DNA of 5,479 nucleotides from JAAZNV01 sp035358315 (GTDB lineage Bacteria; Patescibacteriota; WWE3; UBA101185; UBA10185): the NCBI GenBank assembly GCA_035358315.1, contig DAOPPB010000027.1, positions 1-5,479 on the forward strand. The letters run 5' to 3'. A model generated the notes under the pieces. It was given only the letters and a program-made list of their open reading frames with translations. It did no database searches and was not told the origin of the DNA. Positions 1-5,479 of the stretch are shown piece by piece. Position numbers and translations under genes: made by a program. Every line of letters begins with the position of its first letter. Within the stretch, counting starts at the first letter, position 1.

Positions 1-938
1 AAGGAAACAGCGTAAATATAAATGAAGAACATTAAAAGTAGAGCAATACCTATCCATTTTGGAATATCCCGCCCTTTATAAAACCTAAGTATCAAGAGAA
101 ATATAGCGACGGCTCCTATCAAGAAAGCGGTCTCTGTAATACTTATATCTATAGTACCTCCAACAATATTTGTAACACCCCCTATAAATAAAAGGTTGTA
201 TATGCTACCTCCTATAATATGTCCTATGGTAAGTTTATCCTCGTCTTTTTTCTGACTGGAAACAGCCGTAAATAAATCGGGCAGAGAAGTTGCAATACCG
301 GCTAATGTAAGTCCCAACACTGTAGTGGAGTACCCGGATATAGCAGAAAGATCTTCCATTGCCGTTACTATCAAAAGACCTCCTAAGGTTACTGCCGCAA
401 CCGAAAATACAATGCCTAAAATAAGATCCGGGGTGGCTTTTTCTTTTTTAAATAAATCTATAACTGGTTTATCTTCCTGAACTCTTCCAATAACCCCCCA
501 TTTATACTCCAAAATATTTGATCCAATCACCCCAAGTATTAATAACGCTCCCGACACGTAATGGTTTATTCTTAGCTTCTGAAGAGATAAAAACAAAACA
601 ACCGAAAAAAGAAGGACTAAACCACTTCTCTGCGTTTTGGTAGTACCAATGCGCAGATTGTCCCCAAGTAAAATTGCCGCCGGGAGGACCAGAAAAAAAT
701 TTACTATTGTAGATCCCATTATTGTACCTGATGCTAATCCCAAGTTTCCGGTAGTAGAGGAAGTAATTGAAACTGAAAGTTCCGGAAGTGTGGTTCCGAA
801 TGAAACCACTACCATCCCAATTACTAGGGGAGATATTCTAAACACCTTAGACAACTTTACGGATAGACGAACAAAGATTTGAGTGGATAAAAGAAGTATT
901 ATTACACCGAAAAAAAACTTAACCAGATAAGCAAACAT
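1..938 (-). CDS. CaCA-family sodium/calcium (cation) antiporter, C-terminus cut by window edge
   Basis: This is a membrane antiporter of the Ca2+:cation antiporter family (YrbG/NCX-like), which usually exchanges Ca2+ for Na+ or H+ across the cytoplasmic membrane. The minus frame is open for 312 codons from ATG at 936-938 to the window edge. It shows the two inverted alpha repeats of the family. Alpha-1 (about residues 37-82) has FGTTLPE (E53) and GSTIVN (N80). Alpha-2 (about 209-250) has ATSLPD (D221) and GGSIYN (N248). A charged linker (about 150-170) separates the halves, and about ten hydrophobic segments are visible. Family proteins are roughly 310-370 residues long and the last visible segment looks like the final helix, so little is missing. 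Oddities: the alpha-2 acidic ligand is Asp, not the usual Glu, and its GSN motif is GGS, so ion preference may differ. It lies 180 bases downstream of amrA with its own promoter candidate, so it is probably a separate unit. Family assignment is firm; substrate is inferred. Confidence 0.93.
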   Translation of the reverse strand, partial: MFAYLVKFFFGVIILLLSTQIFVRLSVKLSKVFRISPLVIGMVVVSFGTTLPELSVSITSSTTGNLGLASGTIMGSTIVNFFLVLPAAILLGDNLRIGTTKTQRSGLVLLFSVVLFLSLQKLRINHYVSGALLILGVIGSNILEYKWGVIGRVQEDKPVIDLFKKEKATPDLILGIVFSVAAVTLGGLLIVTAMEDLSAISGYSTTVLGLTLAGIATSLPDLFTAVSSQKKDEDKLTIGHIIGGSIYNLLFIGGVTNIVGGTIDISITETAFLIGAVAIFLLILRFYKGRDIPKWIGIALLLMFFIYIYAVS

Positions 939-945
939 ATTTAAA

Positions 946-951
946 ATTATA
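946..951 (-). promoter_or_regulatory. -10 box TATAAT, 7 bases before antiporter ATG
   Basis: A perfect TATAAT on the minus strand ends 7 bases before the antiporter start codon. Transcription would then begin at or next to the ATG, giving a leaderless mRNA; no Shine-Dalgarno sequence lies before the ATG. No good -35 box is found at 16-18 bases. An alternative promoter is TTGACC (1015-1020) with TATAGT (990-995) at a long 19-base spacing, which would give a leader of about 45 bases. The rest of the 939-1118 gap holds no credible gene. Confidence 0.5.
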
Positions 952-1118
952 TGTAATTTTCTAAATTTCTTCTACAATCGGATTAAATTACTATACTTCT
1001 AGATATTCTTACATGGTCAATGCAAGCTAATGAGAAACAGAAAATTCACAAACGTAATCGTTTTATTATTTTTTTTGCTCTTTAATCTCTACTTTATGGA
1101 AAGAGTATTTTCACATCT

Positions 1119-1670
1119 TTATTCTTCGCTAAATTTCTCAACCGTATAGACCGAAATTTTCAATTTTCTGCTTTTCCACTCGTCAGGACTGAGCCCAGCT
1201 TTAACACACAAATGACTCAAAAAATCTTCCTTTTTCGGAAGCTCCTCCCAAACCTGAGGAAGAAAGGTGGCTCTATGCGCCTCCTTTTCAATTACCACCC
1301 CCAAGCTTTCATCCAGCTTTCCAAGTAAATCTTCAACCGTAGAATATTCAAGCGGTGTAAGATCGGAAAGCACGGAAATTTCAATTTTTAAAAGATCAAT
1401 CTCGTATTCCCGAACGGGCGGAAATCTCCAATCTCTATACGCGGCGTCTCTTGCGCAACTTATCACCGCCTTATATAACGGCTCAACAGGCACTATATTT
1501 CCGATACATCCCCTTAACTCTCCGTTCTCGGTTAAAGTTACAAACACGCCTTTCGGTTTTTTCAGATTTTCGGAAACGGTTTGTTCTATAATCTCCAAAT
1601 CAGGCAAATCCCCTCTTATGGAAGAACGCGCCAAATCTAAAAGTATTTTTCTTTCTTGTTCACTAAGCAT
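1119..1670 (-). CDS. amrA: AmmeMemoRadiSam system protein A (AMMECR1 domain)
   Basis: This 183-residue protein is a single AMMECR1 domain, the A component of the AmmeMemoRadiSam trio; its biochemical role is unresolved as far as I know. Hallmarks are GVFVTL (41-46), the signature LRGCIG (52-57, C55), DWRFPPV (80-86), TFLPQVWEELP (135-145) and HLCVKAGL (153-160, C155). C55 and C155 are candidate functional or metal-contacting residues. The Trp in DWRF sits where Pro is common. I chose ATG at 1668-1670 because the family normally begins with a sequence like LSEQERKILLDLAR. This start overlaps the amrB stop by 8 bases (ATGCTTAG), typical of translational coupling. An upstream ATG at 1695-1697 would add nine hydrophobic residues, which are really amrB coding sequence in another frame. 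No clear Shine-Dalgarno is seen. It is the last gene of the set, and no terminator follows. Confidence 0.95.
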   Translation of the reverse strand: MLSEQERKILLDLARSSIRGDLPDLEIIEQTVSENLKKPKGVFVTLTENGELRGCIGNIVPVEPLYKAVISCARDAAYRDWRFPPVREYEIDLLKIEISVLSDLTPLEYSTVEDLLGKLDESLGVVIEKEAHRATFLPQVWEELPKKEDFLSHLCVKAGLSPDEWKSRKLKISVYTVEKFSEE

Positions 1671-2409
1671 AAAAAGCAATACTTGTATAACCAACAACCC
1701 GAAACTTCTCTCCGGTTACATCACCAGAGTTTCTGTAACCTAAAACCTTGGGCTTCCAATTTTTCTTTTTTGCTATATCTATTAAGATGCGTATCGGAAA
1801 TTCTCCACAGGCATCTATACTTTCGTTTTCATTCAAATTTTTAATATTTTCTATTGTTTCATTATCAAGTATTTCCGCCATGTCATAACTGTGATAATGA
1901 GATAAATCAGAACTTACAACCAAAAGGGTTTTATCATCCAAAACTTTCTGCACTTTTTCACTTACAGATTTCACATCTACTTCTCCGACAACAAGCGGCA
2001 AAATCTCAAATTTTTTCAAAACAAATTGAAGAAACGGCACCTGGACTTCAAGGCAATGTTCGTTTGCATGAGCTCCTTCGTTTTTCTCAAAATCATTTTT
2101 CACAATACTTACTAAACCAAGGGGAGTTTCCCAAAACTGATGCGTATCCGACACGACGTCTTCCAAATAAACCGTATGAGACGGCCCCAACAGAACCACC
2201 TTTTCATAATCTTTAACCAATTTATATGCAAGAGCCGCTACCTGTCCTGAATAAACATATCCCGCGTGAGGCACAATAATTGCTCTCGGAACCCTTTTGT
2301 CTGATACAGGAGCATTATCAAAAAATTCCCTCAACATCTTATTTAGTTCATTCTCGTCGGCGGGATAAAAAGCCCCGGCCACAGCAGGTTTTCTGACATT
2401 TATTTCCAT
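1663..2409 (-). CDS. amrB: AmmeMemoRadiSam system protein B (MEMO1 family)
   Basis: This 248-residue MEMO-family protein is related in fold to class III extradiol dioxygenases (LigB). Human MEMO1 binds metal through conserved His residues, but the bacterial substrate is not known to me. Motifs in order: RKPAVAGAFYP (6-16), VPHAGYVYSGQ (46-56, H48), GPSH (75-78, H78), NEHCLEVQVPFLQ (116-128, H118), SSDLSHYH (166-173, with D168, H171, H173), ACG (200-202) and YRNSGDVTG (225-233). H48, H78 and the 168-173 cluster are the likely metal or active-site residues. The Cys of human MEMO1 near its C-terminus aligns by eye with V231, so it is absent here, as I expect for prokaryotic members. C119 sits where Ser is common. 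ATG at 2407-2409 overlaps the amrS stop by 10 bases; an AAAGGA lies somewhat far upstream (about 11 bases). Length is normal for the family and no frame damage is seen. Confidence 0.96.
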   Translation of the reverse strand: MEINVRKPAVAGAFYPADENELNKMLREFFDNAPVSDKRVPRAIIVPHAGYVYSGQVAALAYKLVKDYEKVVLLGPSHTVYLEDVVSDTHQFWETPLGLVSIVKNDFEKNEGAHANEHCLEVQVPFLQFVLKKFEILPLVVGEVDVKSVSEKVQKVLDDKTLLVVSSDLSHYHSYDMAEILDNETIENIKNLNENESIDACGEFPIRILIDIAKKKNWKPKVLGYRNSGDVTGEKFRVVGYTSIAFYA

Positions 2410-3440
2410 ATTCCCGGTATCCTTTCATTGCATTTTGTACATACACCATCTTTAAGATTTTTAATCTCCACAGAGTACCCATGACGCTGAATCAAAAGAG
2501 CTCCGCACTTGGGGCAATAAGTTGATTCCAAACCCTCGTCCCGAATATTACCTCCATAAACAAATTTAAGACCGGAATTTTTCCCGATTTTATACACCTC
2601 TTCGATTACTTCTTCGCCGGTAGAGGGTAAATTCTTTAGTTTCCATGAGATCGGACCAGAAAAGGCGCTTATATGCCAGGGTACAAAATCTCCCAAATCC
2701 TTTTTAATAAATTCCGCTAATTTTGTAAGCATAGCTATGTCGTCAGAAAGAGTAGGAATAACTAAAGTGGTTATTTCCAGCCAAATTCTTTCTTTTACAA
2801 ATCTTTTGCAATTTTCCAGAACAGGCTTTAGATGTCCCCCGCAATTTCTCTGATAAAACTCATCATCAAAAGATTTAATATCCACATTTATAGCGTCCAG
2901 GTAGGGAAGCAAAAGATCAATTGTTTCATTGGACATAAACCCATTTGAAACCCAGAGATTCTTCAGATTCTTCTTTTTTGCCATTTTCATAGTTTCGAGG
3001 GCGTATTCGGCAAAAATAGTAGGTTCGTTATATGTATAGGCGATGCTTGTACACCCGCTACCAACTGCATTTTCAACTATTTTTTCCGGAGGGTAATTAT
3101 CCCCCCACAGAAAATCCTCGTACAAGTCAATATTTCCTTTCATGTCAAACATTTGGGAAATATCGTAGTTGTGGCAATTTGCACAGCGAAAATTACACCC
3201 TAAAGTGCCAAATGAATACGCCGTCTCACCAGGCAGAACATGAAAAAACGGCTTTTTTTCTATCGGATCAATATTAACGGCAATTGCCTTGTCATAAACC
3301 AAAAGTTGCAACGTCCCACCGATGTTTTTTCTTACTCCGCAGATTCCGACTTTGTTTTCATCAATGATACAGGAGTGATTACAAGCGGTGCATTGGACTT
3401 TTTTATCTTTGAGTTTTTTATAGAGTATTGCCTCTCTCAT
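2400..3440 (-). CDS. amrS: AmmeMemoRadiSam system radical SAM enzyme
   Basis: This 346-residue radical SAM protein is of the pyruvate-formate-lyase-activating-enzyme-like group (COG1180). Such enzymes use a [4Fe-4S] cluster to cleave S-adenosylmethionine and start radical chemistry; the substrate of this subfamily is unresolved to my knowledge. The core motif CNFRCANC places C82, C86 and C89 as cluster ligands. An N-terminal cysteine group (C17, C20, C24, C34) and a C-terminal pair of knuckles (C309/C312 and C334/C337) are probably zinc or auxiliary metal sites. AYTYNEPT (134-141) and VDIKS (186-190) are typical of the subfamily. The stretch AFSGPISWKLKNLP (259-272) differs from the F-H-P-D-Y-K form I recall as usual, and the later NIRDEGLESTYCPKCG also diverges from the common NVPG form. 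ATG at 3438-3440 has no Shine-Dalgarno but a TATAAT 7 bases ahead. It is the first gene of the amrS-amrB-amrA set. Confidence 0.96.
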   Translation of the reverse strand: MREAILYKKLKDKKVQCTACNHSCIIDENKVGICGVRKNIGGTLQLLVYDKAIAVNIDPIEKKPFFHVLPGETAYSFGTLGCNFRCANCHNYDISQMFDMKGNIDLYEDFLWGDNYPPEKIVENAVGSGCTSIAYTYNEPTIFAEYALETMKMAKKKNLKNLWVSNGFMSNETIDLLLPYLDAINVDIKSFDDEFYQRNCGGHLKPVLENCKRFVKERIWLEITTLVIPTLSDDIAMLTKLAEFIKKDLGDFVPWHISAFSGPISWKLKNLPSTGEEVIEEVYKIGKNSGLKFVYGGNIRDEGLESTYCPKCGALLIQRHGYSVEIKNLKDGVCTKCNERIPGIWK

Positions 3441-3447
3441 TAGATAG

Positions 3448-3453
3448 ATTATA
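3448..3453 (-). promoter_or_regulatory. -10 box TATAAT, 7 bases before amrS ATG
   Basis: A perfect TATAAT on the minus strand ends 7 bases before the amrS start codon, predicting a transcript that starts at or beside the ATG. No Shine-Dalgarno sequence is present. The -35 region is weak: CTGTTG at 16 bases is the best candidate, and TTGATT (3467-3472) is only 13 bases away. The spacing is identical to that before the antiporter and the glycosyltransferase. Confidence 0.6.
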
Positions 3454-3490
3454 CAACGGAAGGCGCAATCAACAGATAAATAAATTGCCC

Positions 3491-3507
3491 TTGACTAACT
3501 TACTCAA
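3491..3507 (-). repeat. Imperfect 17-base palindrome upstream of amrS
   Basis: The plus strand reads TTGACTAACTTACTCAA. It is self-complementary at every paired position except three, which are regularly spaced (TTGA.TAA.TTA.TCAA). It lies between the glycosyltransferase stop and the amrS promoter, about 50-67 bases upstream of the predicted amrS start point. It could be a regulator-binding dyad. It makes a poor RNA hairpin and has no T run after it, so it is not a good terminator. Function is unknown. Confidence 0.35.
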
Positions 3508-3516
3508 TGCGGCGGC

Positions 3517-5160
3517 TCACTCCGAATAGTGGTTGCTTTCGTGCTTCTGAGACAATCTTTTGTACACATTCCAATAATCTAAACCGGATATATTGACGCT
3601 TCCGATCTTTTCATATTTTTGGGCACACCTGTCCGTTGGCTGATCCTCTAACCCAAAAACAACACTATAGTCGGTCACACAACTCGGATACAGTGAAAAC
3701 CTACCTCCCTCCGATATAGCCTTAATGGATTTCGGACCGGAAATAGTGTAGTAACCATTATAGTCATTGCTTTCCATATCTTTTTTAACAATTTGAAACG
3801 CTTCGTAAATTCCTATACCAAAGGGGGCGTTATCAAACACATTTAATCTCGTCTCGAGACCTCCAAAATATGGATTTGAATACGCGGCGTAATAAGGATG
3901 TATCTCTTTTAATTCATATCCGACTACTGCCAGATAAACAACTGCAAATACAACGGACAATTTTTTATCAATATTACTTAAAAAGTAGGAAATCAGAACA
4001 AACAAAAATGGAAAAATCAAAACTATGTATCTGTCAGATTTTTTTACCGCCAGTGTGAGCGCTATCATTATGGCAACAGATAGGCAGAAGGACCAAAATG
4101 ACAGCCATACACCCGGGGGGAATTTATATTCTTTCGGAATTTTCTTATTTTTAATTATCCGGCCGATAAACAGAAAAAATTCTTTTAAAAAAAAGTAAAA
4201 ACCGATGGAAATGGTGATTATGAGCAGAGCGGAACCGGCAAGCGATAACCTAACAAATAAAGAAGATAAGTAAAAAAGGTTGCCCTTATCTTTTAATGTT
4301 TTTTCCAGAACAGTGCTTTCCCCTTTTCCGGAAGTACCTATCTCTCTCTTTCCAGCAATTCCGATATCCGAAACGCCGAAGGCGATTTTTTTGTAATATC
4401 CAGGAAATGATTTTACAGGGTCTTTCCACACAGGCGGAAAAAACGCATACAGAAATAGCACTGTTGAAACTATAAAAACAAAAAGCGCGGTTAATTTCTT
4501 GTACCATGCGGCATCCCCAAGAAAGAAAATAAACGGAACTGCACACAGAACCATAACTGCAGAGGATTTTGTCAGAACGGCAAGGGCAAAACACAACCCT
4601 GCCAAGGGCAACAAAAACCATTTCTGAGATTTGTAGCTGAAATAAACCACCAAGGTAAAACCAAGGAACACTAATGTGGTCATCAGATAATCGAGATGGT
4701 AAAGTCTTCTCATTCCCAAAACGAAGGGTTCAAATATAAAGAAAATTGAGAAAATAAAGGCAAATTTGTAATTCACGAGCTTCCATAGAACCACAAATGT
4801 CACTGCAAAAATTACTAAGGAGAAAATTACAAGAGAAAGTTTGGCATAATAATCCCGTTCAAGAAATGTAGTTTTTGCCTCATCTGAAGTAACATCGCTA
4901 ATTTGATTATTGTGAAATAAATTAAGTACCGGACCGGAAATCCACATCAAGGTTATACCCGGATGATAAACCTGAAACGTATCACTATATTTCCCTTCCT
5001 TTAATGCTGTTACAAATGCGTTTGTTCTGTTATGCCAGTTTATTCCATCAGGATTTATTACATCAATATATAGATCCTTGGTACCCAGCCAAAAGTATAA
5101 AAATAGAATGAGCAGAAATCCTGACGGCTTCAAGACCGTCTGTACCTTGTGAGATCTCAT
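3517..5160 (-). CDS. GT-C (GT39/ArnT-like) integral-membrane glycosyltransferase
   Basis: This 547-residue polytopic membrane protein resembles the dolichyl/polyprenyl-phosphate-sugar glycosyltransferases (PMT/ArnT, GT-C fold), which transfer a sugar from a lipid carrier to an acceptor on the outer face of the membrane. The first membrane helix (about 13-25) is followed by an external loop with NPDGINWHNR; D38 is the candidate catalytic Asp. Then come YHPGITLMW (65-73), RRLYHLDYLM (151-160), LTKSSAV (196-202) in a cytoplasmic turn, and a long external loop (about 240-300) ending in LFYLSSLFVRLS. KKSDRYIVLIFPF (373-385) and HPYYAAYSNPYFGG (421-434) are typical C-terminal signatures of such enzymes. 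About ten to eleven membrane segments are followed by a soluble tail of some 130 residues with cysteines at 494 and 512. ATG at 5158-5160 has a -10-like box 7 bases ahead. Donor, acceptor and pathway cannot be read from the sequence. The gene ends 76 bases before amrS and appears to be its own unit. Confidence 0.87.
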   Translation of the reverse strand: MRSHKVQTVLKPSGFLLILFLYFWLGTKDLYIDVINPDGINWHNRTNAFVTALKEGKYSDTFQVYHPGITLMWISGPVLNLFHNNQISDVTSDEAKTTFLERDYYAKLSLVIFSLVIFAVTFVVLWKLVNYKFAFIFSIFFIFEPFVLGMRRLYHLDYLMTTLVFLGFTLVVYFSYKSQKWFLLPLAGLCFALAVLTKSSAVMVLCAVPFIFFLGDAAWYKKLTALFVFIVSTVLFLYAFFPPVWKDPVKSFPGYYKKIAFGVSDIGIAGKREIGTSGKGESTVLEKTLKDKGNLFYLSSLFVRLSLAGSALLIITISIGFYFFLKEFFLFIGRIIKNKKIPKEYKFPPGVWLSFWSFCLSVAIMIALTLAVKKSDRYIVLIFPFLFVLISYFLSNIDKKLSVVFAVVYLAVVGYELKEIHPYYAAYSNPYFGGLETRLNVFDNAPFGIGIYEAFQIVKKDMESNDYNGYYTISGPKSIKAISEGGRFSLYPSCVTDYSVVFGLEDQPTDRCAQKYEKIGSVNISGLDYWNVYKRLSQKHESNHYSE

Positions 5161-5167
5161 GATTTTA

Positions 5168-5173
5168 AATATA
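5168..5173 (-). promoter_or_regulatory. -10-like box TATATT, 7 bases before glycosyltransferase ATG
   Basis: TATATT on the minus strand ends exactly 7 bases before the glycosyltransferase ATG. No Shine-Dalgarno sequence lies before the ATG. A weak TTTAAA (5192-5197) sits at 18 bases as a possible -35. As with amrS and the antiporter, the spacing predicts a leaderless mRNA. Confidence 0.5.
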
Positions 5174-5244
5174 ACAGATTACCGGCCAAAATTTAAAAAG
5201 TCTTCAAACAACGTGCTTATATCTCAAACCCCCAAGTTCTTTCT

Positions 5245-5271
5245 TTTACAAAAATCCTCCTGATGTATAAT
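5245..5271 (+). promoter_or_regulatory. Candidate promoter for the divergent nuclease gene
   Basis: TTTACA (5245-5250) and a perfect TATAAT (5266-5271) are separated by 15 bases, which is short for a sigma-70-type promoter, so the -35 is uncertain. Transcription would start near 5278 and leave a leader of about 55 bases before the GTG at 5334. That leader contains the inverted repeat at 5287-5307. Confidence 0.5.
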
Positions 5272-5286
5272 ATCCGCAAAACACAC

Positions 5287-5307
5287 TGATAAACCCGAAG
5301 TTTATCA
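5287..5307 (+). repeat. Perfect 8-bp inverted repeat in the nuclease leader
   Basis: TGATAAAC and GTTTATCA flank the 5-base loop CCGAA and pair perfectly. The element lies just after the predicted transcription start and 26 bases before the nuclease start codon. It may be an operator or an mRNA leader hairpin. No T run follows on either strand, so it is not a standard terminator. On the minus strand the loop reads TTCGG, close to a stable UUCG loop. Confidence 0.6.
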
Positions 5308-5323
5308 AATACAAAATAGAAAA

Positions 5324-5330
5324 GAGAGGA
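5324..5330 (+). promoter_or_regulatory. Ribosome binding site supporting a GTG start
   Basis: GAGAGGA lies just 3 bases before the GTG at 5334-5336. The spacing is tight, but it is the only purine-rich site near, and the reading frame downstream matches a nuclease N-terminus from this codon on. It therefore decides the start. Confidence 0.55.
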
Positions 5331-5333
5331 AAA

Positions 5334-5479
5334 GTGAAAACTGTTTCTATCAGCGCATTAATCCAATATTACAAATGCCAACGAGCTTACTATCTGGAAA
5401 GAATTCTCAGAATAAAGGGAGCGCCCTATCTACCATTCGTAATAGGAAACTCGGTGCATCATTTTATTGCTTACTGGCT
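5334..5479 (+). CDS. PD-(D/E)XK-superfamily nuclease, RecB/Cas4-like, N-terminal part only
   Basis: The first 48 codons of a plus-strand gene are visible before the window edge. The start MKTVSISALIQYYKCQRAYY matches the opening of RecB-family/PDDEXK_1 nucleases (S-x-S-x-L-x-x-Y-x-x-C-x-x-x-Y-x-L). G38-N-S-V-H42 fits their G-x-x-x-H motif, in which His helps bind the catalytic metal. C15 lies where Cas4 and AddB carry the first cysteine of an iron-sulfur cluster; whether the other three cysteines exist cannot be seen. The Pro usually following this Cys is Gln here. The start is GTG with a close purine-rich site. It is transcribed away from the glycosyltransferase across a 173-base shared gap. 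DNA repair, recombination or mobile-element roles are all possible, and nothing here shows a CRISPR array. The catalytic D and E/K residues lie beyond the window. Confidence 0.72.
   Translation, partial: MKTVSISALIQYYKCQRAYYLERILRIKGAPYLPFVIGNSVHHFIAYW

Noticed and set aside
637..882. Plus-strand 81-codon frame
   Set aside because: It lies opposite the antiporter alpha-1 region, whose minus frame has clear family motifs; it is a shadow.
1078..1105. Possible terminator hairpin CTCTTT...AAAGAG after amrA
   Set aside because: A 6-bp AT-rich stem with a 16-base loop, followed on the minus strand by an A run rather than a T run.
1030..1149. Plus-strand 39-codon frame with a basic N-terminus and one hydrophobic stretch in the 939-1118 gap
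   Set aside because: No ribosome binding site, no -10 box at the spacing used by neighbouring genes, and its end runs antisense into the amrA 3' end. The hydrophobicity comes from a T-rich stretch.
1267..1743. Plus-strand 158-codon frame
   Set aside because: Antisense to amrA and the end of amrB, both with strong family motifs; low complexity and no start signals.
1854..2216. Plus-strand 120-codon frame
   Set aside because: Antisense to amrB; no recognisable domain and no ribosome binding site.
4286..4621. Minus-strand 111-codon frame inside the glycosyltransferase gene
   Set aside because: Same strand but a different frame from the 547-residue glycosyltransferase; Cys/Arg-rich translation without a domain.
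5287..5307. Inverted repeat as a minus-strand terminator with a UUCG-type loop
   Set aside because: Only a short TTTT several bases later on the minus strand, and no minus-strand gene is seen upstream of it in the window.

Overview
The window carries a compact, AT-rich bacterial gene arrangement with standard stop codons. TGA ends the glycosyltransferase gene, so this is not a code in which TGA is read as an amino acid. Five genes lie on the minus strand: a membrane glycosyltransferase, then a three-gene set encoding a radical SAM enzyme, a MEMO-family protein and an AMMECR1-domain protein, then a calcium/cation antiporter cut by the left edge. One divergent plus-strand gene, a PD-(D/E)XK-type nuclease, is cut by the right edge. 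Overlapping genes, short gaps and the style of the glycosyltransferase resemble Candidate Phyla Radiation (Patescibacteria) genomes, perhaps Microgenomates or a relative. That is an impression from the proteins, not a proven assignment.

Layout: 1-938 (minus), CaCA-family antiporter lacking only its extreme C-terminus. 939-1118, gap holding the antiporter promoter region and no credible gene. 1119-3440 (minus), the AmmeMemoRadiSam set in the order amrS, amrB, amrA, joined by overlaps of 10 and 8 bases and so probably one translationally coupled transcript. 3441-3516, short gap with the amrS promoter and an imperfect 17-base palindrome. 3517-5160 (minus), GT-C glycosyltransferase with about ten membrane segments. 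5161-5333, divergent promoter region with a perfect 8-bp inverted repeat. 5334-5479 (plus), N-terminus of a RecB/Cas4-like nuclease.

Two points stand out. First, the AmmeMemoRadiSam set is a widely conserved trio whose chemistry, as far as I know, is unresolved; here it is complete, tightly packed, and has several residue changes worth checking. Second, all three minus-strand transcription-unit starts (antiporter, amrS, glycosyltransferase) have a -10-like hexamer (TATAAT, TATAAT, TATATT) exactly 7 bases before the ATG and no Shine-Dalgarno sequence. This suggests leaderless mRNAs. The plus-strand nuclease gene instead has a leader with a hairpin and a purine-rich ribosome binding site. I see no tRNA, rRNA, CRISPR array, insertion sequence or convincing terminator.
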